Shown one piece after another: positions 43,990-56,900 of a DNA stretch of 64,000 nt. This DNA is from Tribonema minus (Eukaryota > Sar > Xanthophyceae > Tribonematales > Tribonemataceae). The notes under the pieces were generated by a model. The model was not told the DNA's origin and did not search any database. It saw only the letters and a list, made by a program, of their open reading frames with translations. The stretch spans positions 266,604 to 330,603 of the forward strand of contig JAFCMP010000076.1 in assembly GCA_017506865.1 (NCBI GenBank). The letters run 5' to 3'. Position 1 is the first letter of the stretch; the number at the start of each line of letters is the position of its first letter. Both the position numbers and the translations under genes were made by a program.

Positions 43990-46900
43990 TCATTGGCACC
44001 AGCAGTGGTGGCCAAGGCGCATCATGGGCGCCACCACCAGCGCCGGCGACAGCGCCGCAATTTTGACGCCGCTGCTGCTGCTGCCGCTGCCGCCGCTGCC
44101 ACGCCTCCCCACAGGCGCTTCGCTGCTCCTGCCAAACTCCCCACCAAAGTGGCGGTACAGCCACGAACCGCCGACAAATGCCCCCAGACCTGCCACCAGG
44201 CTCGCCAGGACAAAGCAGCCGCTGATGGTGTAGCCGCCGATGGTGAAGTTGCCGAGGGCAGAGGCATAGCGAGGAGCGCGCTGCGGGGCGGCGGAGCGAC
44301 GCTGCACCGGATCTTGCAGGGTCGCGATCGCGCGTGCGCAGAGGCGCGGGGCGGTGTGAGGTGGGGGGGATGGCGGGGGGACCCAGGTGGAGGCGTGCAG
44401 CGGCTGTGACGCCAGTCCGTGTGCCTGCAGCGTCGAAACGTGTGCAGGGAGATAAAACTTGGAGTAAGAGAGGACCAGCTGCTGCAGCGTACAGCACGCT
44501 GCTGCAGCGGCAGAAATTGCTGATGGCGTCACATGCTGCACAGCAAGTGCTGACATAAAGTGCGGAGACTTTGTTTGAAACAGCTGCTCAACAGCGGAAA
44601 CCCCTGACACGAGTTTCTTGTATTTGACGTACGGCAGGCAAAACCACAAAAACTTTGTCTGTGTTCACTGGTCCAGCGCATGTACACTGCATTCACACAG
44701 AGCAGCAATACATGCCTGTGAGAGGCCTCGCCTTACCTGGCAGTGCTTTGCAACGAGCCGCCACCCACCAGGCTGCAGCGCCTCATCGCCAGACACGACC
44801 GCGGTGCTGACAAACAATCGCGGCATGCTGTCTGGCAGCGCGCCAGCCACACCAACTGCAAATTCCGCGCTCGTGTAGTCGCGGGGGTCGAAGATCAGGA
44901 GCGCAATGTCGCAGCGGGACAGCGGCTGCGGAGCGCCGTGGCGCGACGACGCCTGCACCGACAGTTACAGAGGACGACAGTTGCAGAACATTACAGAGTG
45001 TGGTGATGAGGAGTGCGGTGGTGAGGGCAAGGGGCAACTATGCAAAGGCGTAGGTGGATCTGGAGTCTCAGTCAGATTGCTGGATGGCCGTTCTACACAC
45101 AAGTACGCACCCACTGAAGCAATCCAGTACAGTCTGCATGATGCGACAGGTTGAAGGGACCGGTGCATGTCAAGTCGGTGAGGTACTCAGAGATGGTTGT
45201 GCTGCCTGCTGCAGAGTAGTTGCCTGCATCAGCTGCGCATACGACGATGTAGCATATGATATGATTTCGGCTACAGTACGCTATTCCACATCGATCTACC
45301 ACCGGCCAAGTTGTAGATTTAGCATGTCAAAGAGGTCTTTCATGGCCAGTATTGTAAGCTGCAGTAGGCAGCTAAGGCAAAAGGCACGACAGGGTGCACG
45401 GCTGCCTTTGGTGCGGCGGTCAATGCTTATCTGCTGCAGAAAGCCCTGCCATCAAGTGGGTCGTGTGTGCAGGAGCGGTGGTGGTCAACTTCAACGATAG
45501 TCAGTATCAAATCCGCAACGACGGGCAACACATCGCCCGTAATCACAGCTCAGTACCGCCCCGTGCCAAGTAGGTACCCCCCAATGAGCGCTCCCTTTCA
45601 CATTGGAGCAGAGAGGGGCAACGGCGGATGCTCACTTTGGCGCAGCAGCGGTCAGTGTCGGCCTCGGTGACGTCCGTCACAATGAGCGTCACATCCTCCA
45701 CGGGCACCGCCCAGCAGCAGGCCGATGTCCCGGCACTGCTGCTGCTGCGGGCACTGTGGCGGCAGGAATGTGGTTCGCTGCGCCGTGACGCGATTGACGG
45801 CAGCACGTGTGACCTGGAGGCATCCCTGGGGGGCGGGGCGGGGAGGGGGGGGGAGGGGGGGGTGTTGCATGGCCAGACAAGAGGTGTTGAGAATGTACAC
45901 AATGTATGCAAGTAGTTGAAGGCGTCACCGCGGGGAGGGACAACAAGAGGTACTTGAAGTTTGAACTGGCGCTTGTGTGAGGACATGGGAGACAAGGAGT
46001 GTAACTGCAGGGTGACATGCAGCGCACATGCGTACACGTACATGCACGCTTCAACAGCCGCAACCGCGCTCCAACACGTGTGCACACTGCAAGAGTTGAA
46101 CTTAATGTGATCCGCAAAGGGCGATCCGCGATAGCTTATGTAATACATCTTACAAAACGCGCATGAAGAGGGGCACATGTGTAACGATGAACATTGCTGT
46201 GTAGGCATACATATAGAGAAACCGTCTGATGATGATCATGTCAGTCCGCCCCACTTACTAACTTAGCAGCAGAAAACATTGGGTGTGCATACATGTGTCC
46301 ATGAAAAAGAAATGAACAGATGCCAAGGCTGAAGCCACTCTGTGGACGTATTTGAAATGGTGTACTGAAGCCAATCTGTGGAGGCAGTTTCAAGGTGATC
46401 ACAGTAATCACAATACTTGTGAAGTACAACCCCACACTTGACCACGCAGTGTGGTACGCACCAAGTAGAGTGGGTTCATGTACCATTATTGGCTGTGCCA
46501 CAGCATATGACACCCGCATCAGTTCCGAAAACAGATGCCTCAGCTGCACAAGGTACACATGATGACTTACTGTCCAAATATGAAAGCTTGCAGCACTTGC
46601 GCCTCCAGACGCTGGCCAGTTGAAGTTGCACCGCTTGTACCAGTTGAAGCAGCAGCAGGGGTGCTGCTGTGAAGCCCGCTGACAACTTTGACTCTCTGCA
46701 TGTGGGCATCAGGAGCAGCGTGGTGGCGGTCAGAAAATCAAGGCATCATAACGAAACAAACACGTAGGCACAGTGGATGCAGTGATCCAAAACGGACTCC
46801 ATATGCTGACGAGAAGAAACACGTCAAGCGTAGAAGTCTCAGCCACGAGTCTGAGTCAGTGGTTGGCTTTTTTTAGTCACATCTACTCTCAGATTATCGC

Positions 46901-49900
46901 GATGTGAGAGTTATAGGTAGTGTAGCAGCCATGACCATGGGGTCTAGACTACCAGCCCTGACTATAAGGCCAGGAACCCTGAGCCTCAACGCACGGACGG
47001 CAGTCACATAAGCCACATGCACGTTCTTCAGCATCAAGCCAAGTTAGACTTGGGGTCCGCATTGGCAAACTGATCATGACTCTGGATGGTTTGGCACTGG
47101 CAGAGTTAGGGATTTTCGCAGTGGCGGCGCATGCACTTAGGGTTAGGGTTAGGGCAGGGTAATGGGGGCAGAGGCGTGCACCCGAACCGAATCACAACCA
47201 AGGCACACGCCTTGACTGCTCACGGCTGAGTCTCAAAGTGGGATAGAGTCAGAGATTGAAGTAGCATTAGCTGAGCGCTGCTGATAGAGCTAGAAATTGA
47301 AGTAACTCAGCGCAGCTGACCTTGTCCCTGCGCGCCCTGTACAGGGCCTTGTCGTGGAAGTCGTAACCACCGCTGCTGCCGCTGCCGCTGCTGCTGCTGC
47401 TGCCGCCGCAGCCACAGCCGTGCGTGCCAAACATCCCCAGGAAGAACAAGTAGCGCACTGCCAAGTCCGGGTTAAGAGCCGTTACCATCTGCAGAAGAAA
47501 ATCGCACGTGGGACACTTTATGCACATACTACAGGGCTTTTTGCTGTATGTTCATGTCCAATGCAACTGCAGCACTGGTAAGCTGTTTGCTGGATTGGTA
47601 CGTGCATACATGGAAGTAGATACTGCACACAGCAATGCTGATTATCGCAATTATTATTGATTGTTGTGCGCATGAAGACCTCAATGATAGCATCATTGAT
47701 AGGTGAGCAATACAAGTTGTGTACCTCACAATGGAATGACGATGCACCAAGGCTGTACTTCAATTCCGATGCGCACGAGAACATGCACTGACTGATGTAC
47801 ATGCAAGCGCAGTGTCTGATCAATAAGGAAAGACGTGGCCGCATGCCCAGAGCATGCTTGTACGCTGTGTGTCAAACTACACACTGAGACCTGACTTTAA
47901 TCACATCCCAATCCCCCTGCCCACCCCCCCTCTTTCGACCATGTGCCCCCTCAAAAAATAATGCACGTGGCTTGCCATTGACCAAGCCAAGCGTAGGCGC
48001 ACAAGTGATGTAAGCTTCAAAGCCAGACACTTTAACGCCTGGCTGAAGTTTGATGAAAATCTGCATCTGCACCTGACCACTGCACCGCACTACAAGGTGA
48101 TCAACGCAGTAGGGGGACACACATTGATGTCAAGGTCTGGTGGCGACCAAGTAATTCCTTCGAACTTAAGGTTTGTCAGCCCCATCAGCAGCAGCCTCTT
48201 TAGCGTTTTGACTGTCCATGCAAAGCTATACATGCCAAGCTGTTGCGTGTACGTCAGCCAGTTTGCTGCTCGCATGAGAAACTTGCTGCTCTCATAAGAA
48301 ATCCAATTCATCACTTAATGTCTGAATTGATTCCCGCATCCTCAAATCCCCCCCCCGATAAGAACATTGTTCAGAATCACGCACCTGCCACAACGCCATC
48401 CACTCCCTCCTGCTCAACCCCTCCTCTGCCCCCCCTGCCCCCCCACTGCCCTCCCTCTCCCAGCTGCCGCTGCCACCAGCGCCGCCACCGCCGCCGCCGC
48501 TGCCGCTGCGATGCGGTGGCGAAGCTTGCTGTGCGCAAGGCACGGCGTGGCTGTGGCCATACTCAAATTCAAACTCAAAGTTGCGCAGCGGGTGCCACGG
48601 CGCCACGGAGGGTGCGTCGACGGAGGCAAAGATCTCCGTCTGCTGCGCAGCCGTCTGAAACGTGCGGAAGTGGAAGTACGAGCGGGAGTCAAGTTCAAGT
48701 GTGAAGTAGCATCAAGGCAGAGAGCACATAGGCGGCTGCACAGCACCAGTCTGGAATGCACAGTGAGAGGCACCGCAAGAACGGGCAGACTTCCACTTAT
48801 GGCGCACGGTCAATGACAAGTCGTGACAAAATATCAAGCTGTGCGCGTACATACTGTACATACCCCAAATGCTAAGCCGTTACAATTTCAACACTAAGCG
48901 GTGACGACACGCAACAGGCGAGGGCACTTCTACACTTGGCTGGGCGCCGCCTAATACCTACTACTCCAGTGCTTGAGGTTCTGCTTTTCAACTACAGTAC
49001 CTCAAAATGTGGCAACACATCTGCTTTGTATACATCCGTTGTTGTCGATTGGTGTGTACACAACAGCGCTTTGTGAGTTGTCTGCTACTTACCAGTACGC
49101 CGGCGGTGCCAGCAAACAGCTCAAACAGCTGTTCCAGAAACACAACAGCGGAGATGCTGAGCTGCCATGTGACGGTCGCATCCCTGGCGGCAGCGGTGTA
49201 CGGCTGCGAAGCGCAAGTCAGACTCTGCAAGAAGAGTCCCAAGTCAACACAGGTGCAAGCGAGCCTCTTGCGTCAGTCTGTTGGAATCGCTATGGAATGG
49301 CTGAGGGGTTTGATGAACAGATCTTAAGCAAGAAATGCACTTGCCAATGTACCAGAAGTGGCTGTGTTACAGTGCTGGCTGCATACTTGCTTACATGTGA
49401 GCTGCAGAGGCGCAGATGCTTGTGAACTGCAGAGGCGCAGATGCGGCAACGCAATTCAGGCAGTGAGCCCCGAAATAACATCAGACTATAGAAAAAAAAC
49501 AAATATTGCTTGCACGTTTGGCTAGGCTCGTTACCACATCAATGGCATCCAGCTCAGCATCTTCTGAGTTCAAGTACACTCGAGTTCACTTGAGTACATC
49601 AACAATCTAGAACTGCAACTGCAATGGAGACGTGCTCACAAAGAGAATGGTCAGTACTGCATATTGTACATAGCACACGGTCAGCTGACAGACATACATA
49701 CCTCTGGAAGCTCCAAGTCCAGATCGTCGTTGTAGTCAAAGGTCCGCAAGATGCGCCAGGGCGTGATGAGCTGTGAGCGCTCAATGAAGAGCACCATCAT
49801 GGTGCACAGGCCCTCCAATGACACCTGCAAGACATCACAGTTGAATCAGAGTTGATCCAATCAAAGCATGAATGACCAGCGAGCATGCAAATGTAACAGC

Positions 49901-52900
49901 ACCATCATGGTGCACAGGCCTTCCAATGACACCTGCCAGACATCACAGTTGGTTCACTTGAGGTATGAATGATCAGCATGAAGTCGCATGAAATAGCAAA
50001 TTCGTTGTGCAAGGGCCCTCTGAAGACCAAATTTGGTGCATTTGAATCATAAATGAACAGCATGTACTGAAAAGTACAGCATGTACCGTGCAGCAATCCA
50101 TTTGAACAACATCATCGTGCACAGGCCCTACAAGGACAGCTGACACACACGTGCTGTTGAGCACTGCTACAATGCGCATCGGAGCAGATGCCCGTCAGCC
50201 CGCACCTTGTTGTCCCTCAGCCCGGCGCCAACAAGCTGCTTGAGAGACTGTATTTCGTTGTGCTGTAGCACCGAATCAAAGCACGTCCTCTGAAATGCCA
50301 CCAGCTCCGCATCGCTCCATAAGCCATCCATGTCCTGCGCGCACAACGTGATTGGTTTTGAAGTTTGTGAGATGAAGTACGACGCTCCAACAGCGAACAG
50401 TGTGACGCTCCACCAGTTGTGGCATCACTCAACGTAGGCATCCATGTCTGGGTCATGCAGCCACAACTGTGAGTGGACTTTGAGTTTTTGGTTGAAAAGT
50501 GACGCTGCAGAGTGCAGGGCACGCAGCATTTATGTTGACAGACACCGGTGTGGTGTGGTAGCCCGCTAGCCGTGCGCACTTGCCAGAACACGAGCCATTG
50601 CAAAATGCATAGACCACATGCCGTCAGATTGCTGTCAAGTCAAACAACACATGCATGCACATATCTTCCCATACGGCGAATGTCCTCAGCAATCACGTCC
50701 ACAATGCAAGAGCCCTGCGTTCACAAGGTTCAAGCATGTAGTTGCCACATCGGTAAACTTTAGTAGGAGAAGTACCTGCTGGCCATGCTGTGGGATCATT
50801 CCAAGAGACCATCATTCAGCCCCCGACTGCAATTACCTGGTCGAAGATGCGGAATATCCGTGCCAGGGCATCCCGAAACTTGCGCTTTAAGCAACCCGTG
50901 TGAATATTGTATAGTGGCGCCACTGGGTACAGCACCTGCAGCAACAAGCATGGGTGTCACAGCGGTGCGTCAACTTTGCAAGTCTTGACACGCGGCGGAA
51001 GTAGATGCACATCAGTGTATATAGAAGCGCACACTGCAGCCACCGCACTCACTCGCAACTGTTCAGTGGGCTGATACTGGCCCCTACACTAGCCACAGGT
51101 ATCCTCAAAGGATGACAAGATTCAGGCCACGGAACTGCTGTATGCAGCAATCCTTGCCAGTGCCCATAACAACAGCGGAGTGACGTGACACAAAGCAACT
51201 TCAAGCTGTTGAACTATTGCCCCAGCTGCCATTGATCAACACGCGTAATCATGCTGAGGAGCGTCACCGCGTGCCACTCTGCACGTCAACTGTGGTGCGG
51301 GTGACGCCAACACTGAAGACAAAGCGGCTGATGGATGGCAATGCCGCTGTAATGCCACCACGCTCAGCAGGTTGCACTGCTGCAGTTTCAGAATTTGAGT
51401 TGCACCAGATCCGATGGGTGCCAGGGCCCATCATTTTTTGACTTCAACTGTTCGCCATTACTATAGACAACGAGCAAGCAGCTTGTACGCCGCCAGGACA
51501 CGTCGGTGCATGCTTCGTGCCCAGTAGGTACCTATAGGTTCATATACCGCTGGTCACACGTGCGACAGTATTACAGCAGTGTGAAGCAATGCTGCTGACA
51601 CAAGCAGCTCTGGCATCAGCCGCAGAACGCAAGATGCTAGCAAGTGCGATGACACGGGACTGCGCCAGCATGCCCTTGTACTGCTGGGGTGCTCTCAATG
51701 ACTTCAACTCGCCCACCTAACTGCTTTTGAAACGTATCTGCGCACTAGCGTCATGAGCGTGCGAGATGGTTGGTCCTCTCAGAAGCTGGCATTGAAGTCA
51801 GCAGCCCCTTCATGACCGATGCCACTGGTTTCCATGACTGTGACGCCAACTAAGGCCGTACCAAAAGCGCTTTGCAAAAGCATTGACAATCCAGCGTAAG
51901 TGGTTTCTGTTGCGTTTCCAGGCACTACAACACACAACCTTAGTGAGGCAGCACAGCACCGTTGGTGATATGGCACCACCGCAGAGAGATGCCAAAACCA
52001 TGGTATGTAGCTCTGTTATGATACCTACCCCTGCATTTGCTCCCTCGCACACATTACTGCCAAGGAAGGAGCCCCGGCTTTGGTCATGGGGAGAGGTCAC
52101 AGCTGGCGGCGGTAAGGTGACGTACCAGCCTTGAGGCTTGGATTAAGCAAAGCACATGACTTGCGCTTCCGCAGCGGATGCAGTAGCTCAGCAGATGTTC
52201 ATGGCTTCCACGTGTTGTCACATAGGGTATGGCAACGGCGCCCACACTGTTGTGTCGTGTCTTCGAGCAAGATACAGTAGTCAATGAGTATCATGTAAGA
52301 TTGAGTCCTGTGCACTGTTCCCTATCAACAGCATCCTGCTGTGTAGCGTCCTACATGCCTCCGAGACTAAAGACGGGCGATAATAGAGACAGCGCTCACC
52401 ATCATGTGCGCAAAGCGGAACGCCTGCTCCAGCCCATCCTGCGTCTTGCAGGAGCAGTCCAGGCTGGCCTGCACCCTGAACCGCCCGCACAGCTCACTGA
52501 GCGTGGTGGCTGCGTCCTGAGCCACTGCCACCGCTGCTGCTGCTGCTGCTGAGCGATGCTGCTCCTGCTCCACACCTGCCTCTAGCCGCTTGTCCACTTT
52601 GTTGCACACTATTGCTATCGGCACCTCCTGCGTGAAAGCGGGCAAGGGAAACGTGCCATGCGGCAGCGCCCAGTGACTGTCAGCGACTGTCAGTGTCGGC
52701 AGCGAAAGGTACTGGCGCTGACGGACGCGAGTGCTGTCGCTGCTGGTGCTGAAGCTACTGCTGCAACAGCAGCAATGTATAGGTTGGCACCATCGCCCCA
52801 AGCGCTTCAGTGTCACGCAAGCAGCATAGTCAGGCGCTGCAACATCATATGAACCGAATGCATTTCAGAGTGGCATAGCATTCAAAGGAGACTCAAGCAG

Positions 52901-53676
52901 CGCAGGCCGCCAGAGCTCTGCTGACAAGCAAGACAGTGCTGACTGGTACGCCAGCGCAGACTGCTGACTGGTACGCCAGCGCAGTCATGCTGCACATTGG
53001 AGCTAGCAATAGCAGCGACCATGTATGCAAGAAGGTCATGCCAACACGCAATTGGGCGCCACTGCGCAGCGGGTGAAAGTCGCAGTGTGAGCGCGAAGTA
53101 GCACGTTCACAACGTGAACTGCGCCAAATTGAAAGACGTGCCAACAAGGCCTGCAAGGATGTGCGTGGCAGCCCTCAGTGAGCAGTTATCCGAGACAAGC
53201 AACGATCATCACCCGAATGACCCATGAAAATCCAGTCACAAAGTTCCTGTCAAAGGCGGACTGCTGATGGTGGACGCCACCGACAGCCACCAGCCTCAAC
53301 AGGTGACGCATGTGATGACATCGCTAGTCACTAATCAAACGCAGCTCTTCCTCACCTGCGTGTGCTCCTGAATCAAAGGCAGCCAAACGGAACCAAGCCT
53401 GTCCAAAGTCTCAGGTCTGTCATCGGCATACAGCACCAGTATGGCGTCCGCTTTGCCCATGAGCTCAATAAGCCTGTCTCTCTGGTCCGGCGAGTCCTCG
53501 CTGTCATAAATGAGGGTGGTGGCGCCGTCATCCGACTCCTCTGCAGGGATCGTGACTTCAGGCAGCACATTCTCCATATCTGCATAGGAAAATCTGTGTG
53601 TCACCAGGGTATTGATGAAGCTAGTTTTGCCGACTCCTTCATCGCCGCATACCAGAATGCGCACATGGTCCTTCAT
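43990..53676 (-). CDS. Miro/RHOT-family mitochondrial GTPase (12 exons), degenerate second GTPase
   Basis: Exons (approx.): 53676-53356, 52627-52400, 50935-50837, 50334-50206, 49824-49702, 49224-49093, 48654-48385, 47488-47321, 46611-46571, 45825-45636, 44952-44737, 44616-43990. They join in frame to ~847 residues (Miro is usually ~620-680). GTPase 1 is intact: GDEGVGKTS, VTIPAE, CNKVD, CSCK, with a poly-Ala insert before the last motif. EF-hand 1 is DMDGLWSDAELVAF. The second EF-hand loop (FELFAGTAGVL) has no acidic ligands. GTPase 2 aligns over its length, but the P-loop reads FGQDASRS (GKS lost) and the NKxD position reads VSTAVVS. A membrane helix (ISGCFVLASLVAGLGAF) suits the outer-membrane anchor, followed by a ~50-residue Gly/Ser tail. 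Miro links mitochondria to transport and contact sites. Least certain: the short exon 9 and the final acceptor. Confidence 0.85.
47137..47154 (+). repeat. Three TTAGGG units
   Basis: TTAGGG x3 inside Miro intron 8, followed by degenerate GGGCAGGG. Too short to be a telomere remnant with any certainty. Confidence 0.8.
49788..49950. repeat. Partial duplication of Miro exon 5 into intron 4
   Basis: CACCATCATGGTGCACAGGCC followed by TCCAATGACACCTG occurs at about 49793-49827 (exon 5 start plus its acceptor) and again at about 49902-49936 with one or two changes. A weaker third echo (CATCATCGTGCACAGGCCCTAC) is near 50,110. The duplicate includes a complete acceptor and ~32 coding bases, so it could compete as a cryptic exon start. 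Confidence 0.75.
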
Positions 53677-53775
53677 GCGGCCGCCGCGGCCAGCTGCTGC
53701 TCTCGCGCGCCCCCGAGTGAAAGTGCGCGCGCGCTCGCGCACTGTTGAAGTTTTGACCTCAACTTCGTTCGAATT

Positions 53776-53948
53776 TCAACAAAAGTACGTATGGACTTGT
53801 ATTTATAAAGGCCCAAGGGAGGCCGGGTTGCCTATGCAATCGAAAAGCTTGCGTCAACGCAGCAGCCTAGTCTGCGCTGTGCCCTAGGAGTTTGGATACC
53901 GGCGCCGCAACACAGCCCAGCATTCGCGCTCCACGTCAACAAAAGTAC
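53776..53948 (-). mobile_element. 147-bp family 1 3' fragment with 13-bp target duplication
   Basis: Bases 53789-53935 equal the last 147 bases of family 1 (GTATGGACTTGTATTTATAA... to ...CATTCGCGCTCCACG). They are bracketed by TCAACAAAAGTAC at 53776-53788 and 53936-53948. This fixes the element's exact 3' end. It lies 100-270 bases upstream of the Miro ATG, in the presumed 5' UTR or promoter. Confidence 0.92.
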
Positions 53949-53983
53949 CTTACTTTTTATTTATTCTCGCTCAGGGCGCGAAA
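53949..53983 (-). mobile_element. Family 2 tail-only remnant
   Basis: CTTACTTTTTATTTATTCTC then GCTCAGGGCGCG is the last ~30 bases of family 2. It sits just after the family 1 target duplication and just before GAAAGTAC and the 3' end of copy A. Confidence 0.75.
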
Positions 53984-53987
53984 GTAC

Positions 53988-56900
53988 TTTTTATTAATTC
54001 TCGCTCAGGGCGCGAAAAAGCCCAGATGATTGGCATCTAGCTGTAAGGAATCTACATGTCGTATGACAGTCTGAAAGTGTCGCAACGACAACCACTCAAA
54101 CGCCGCCGCCGCCAAATGGCATCTCGGGGTCCTCCCCTACGTCCTCCTCCATGTGCCCCCCCCCCCTGGATTCTGCCATGTGTGTCATGACACGGCCAGA
54201 GTACGCCATGTGGAGCGCTGCCGACAGTGCCGAGCGTAAGCGCGCCAGGGCGATGCCCTTGAGAGCTTTAGGGCGCGCTCCTCCGGGCACTGACATCCTG
54301 CTGGCATACTCCGTCGCCACAGCCTCCAGCAGCTTCCGCCCCTGCTCCCCGATGCTGCCAAATGACCCTATTGCCAATGTGGCAAGTTTGTAGCAATTCT
54401 GATCATAATGACCAGAATAGTGGGTAGTTTTGGCGGCCTCTTGGTCGCGGCAGCATCGCTCGGGGTCTGCTGCAGTCTTCGCCGCCCGCGACGCCACCTG
54501 TGCCTCGAAGCAGGTAACGTCCACCATGAGCGGTAGGTGGCGTGTCGGGTCGTCGTAGCCGGTCACCGGGAAGGCGTCGGCAGGCAGCACGATGTCCATC
54601 CTGCGACTCCCCGGCGGCCCGGCGGACCCCAGAAACGGCGTGTAGTCCTCGTCCACCAGTCCCGTTTTGAGGTATTGCCGCAGGAGGCGCTGCGTGGCCC
54701 TCTTGACGCTATTGTGGACAATGGTGTCGTGCGCCTTGACGCGTGGCGCTTGACACAGCCGTGCATGCAGGGTGCCGCCCGGCGACTTCCCGCACAGCTT
54801 GCAGCCTGCCGTCTGCTCCTCTACTCCGATGGCGCGTTTGACGGCCAGCTGCCAGGATAGGCCATCGAACGAAGCCGTTGTGGAGTACATGGGCTCGTTG
54901 AGGAATGCCATGCCGATCGAGTGCATGTGGCGCTGCGACCGGAATCGAGCAAGTGCTTGCGTGCGTTGCGTGCCCTGCGGCAGCTGTTGCAGGTCCGCCT
55001 CCACCTTATCTGCAAGCTCGGTAGCGACGGCATCTGCAAGCGCACTCTGATTGGGGCGCTTCAGGCTACACTGCAACTGCAGAGCACTGGCGTCAAGTAC
55101 GCAAGCAGCATCCGCACCAGTGCCACCACCTGCTGTCGGCCGCAGCGGCGGCTGCTGCGTAGGTGGTTGCTGCTGCAGTGGCGTTAGCGCTGGTGGCAGT
55201 ATATGTTCCAGCTTGTCACCTGTTGCTGCACGTAGAGATGTGGCAGCTGTGGCGATCGTCTGCATGAGGGGCAGGCGCGCCACCTCTGCTGCTGCTGCGC
55301 CTTGTAGCATTGCTGGTGTGGAACGCGCAGCGCCTGAATTGACGGCTGCCGCTGCTGCGTGCGCTGGTGCTGCAGCTGTGCCGCCTGCCGTTGCTGCTGC
55401 TGCCAGTGGTGTTGCTGCTGCCGCAGGTGTTGGTGCAGCACCTGCCGCATTGGCCGCTGCCACCGCCATTGCCGCTGTCGCAGCCGGCACGGTTGCGGCG
55501 CCGCCTGCCGACGCTGCTCCTGTTGCAGGTGCTGCAGCAGCCCTTAGGCTAGTAGGGCCTGTAGCAGCTGTATTGCCTATGCCCGCAGCCGCTGCTGTTG
55601 ATGCTGCAGTTAGTGATGCCGCCGAGGCCACTTGAGGTGCAACATGTGCTGCCGCTGCTGCAGCAGCCTCTGATGCTGGAGCAGCTGCTGCTGCCGCCGC
55701 TGCTGCTGCCGCCGGAGTAGTTGCGCCGTGCGCCGCCGCTGCTGCTGCTGCCGCTGGTGCCGCCTGTGCTGCCGCCGCGGCCCCTGATCCAGCGGCAGCT
55801 GCGTCGTGTGTTGCCGGAATGGCTGCGCCATAAGCGCGGCCAGCCGCTGATGCAGTTGCCGCTGCCGGGGCGGTCGCGCCTCCACTGGCAACCGCCGCTG
55901 CCGCTGTAACAGTTGCCGCTGCTGATGCTGCTGGTGCTGGTGCTGCTGCCGCTGCTGCCGGTGCCGCTTGTGTTGCCGCATCCTCAGCAGCGTTGTCTGC
56001 AGCCGCTTGAGGAGCCGCCTGCTGCAGCACCCCCGCCCATCCAGAGAGTGCTGGTTGCAGCGCTTGCAACGTGCCCGCCACATACGCAGCATCAGCGATG
56101 TCGCAGGCGCTGGTAATGCCAAGGCCGCCATGCCGTGTTGGGAGTCGCGCTTGCTGTAAGGCTGGGCCGTGCGCTGCCAGATGGAAGTGGGCCCCACTTT
56201 GCTCAAACTGGCGCCAGGTCTGGCCTGGTGGCTGCAGGCCCATTGAGTGCTCAAGCACCCACTGCGTGACCCGATCCCACTCCTTGGCGGCTGGCGCTGT
56301 CTGCGTAGTGGGAATGGTGCGCAGGCAGTACGTCATGCGAGGCACCACGCAGTAGCGCAGTAACCTGAACATAGCCCTCGGAGATGTCAGGCGCGCGCAT
56401 CGCTCTGCAAATCGAGCCCCTGCCCCGCCTGCACCCGCTTCCCTGCGCAGCCATGCGTCCACAAAGCTGCTGTGGCCCACCGGCACCCCCAGCAACACAG
56501 CTCCACGGTTCTGATTTTCATCCGTATCCCCCACTAGCTGAACGCCCAGCTGCTGCAGCAGTTGCCGCTCGTGGTCTGTCACCACATGCCCCCTGCCAGG
56601 CAGCGCGCGTGACTTGGTGAGGTTTAGCTCCAGCCCCACCTCCGCAAAGTGTTGTTTGAGCTGCGCCACCGCCTGTATGTCATCCTGAGTCAGCGTGCAA
56701 GCGCCTGTTCGGACGTTGGCATCGTCCATGTAGGCGCCCATCCGCCTCCGCGCGCGCTGCGCAGCCGCCGCCTCATTGAACCGTTTCAAGCACTGAGCAA
56801 TGGCGCCGCAGAAGAGCATCGGTGCCGCGGGGTCCCCCTGCTTAAACCCGCGCTGAGACATGATGATGCGCGTGGAGCCGTCAACGTGCTGGAACAGCAG

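Noticed and set aside
45054-45500. Plus-strand 148-residue frame in Miro intron 10
   Set aside because: No recognisable domain and it lies between two well supported minus-strand exons.
47137-47154. Telomere fossil
   Set aside because: Three TTAGGG units inside an intron are within chance for a repeat-rich genome, and the telomere type of this organism is unknown.
55051-55635. Plus-strand Ala-rich and Cys-rich frames opposite the family 2 linker (also at 62238-62951 and, on the minus strand, 29837-30421)
   Set aside because: GCN repeats read as open frames on both strands; all are antisense shadows of the retrotransposon polyprotein.
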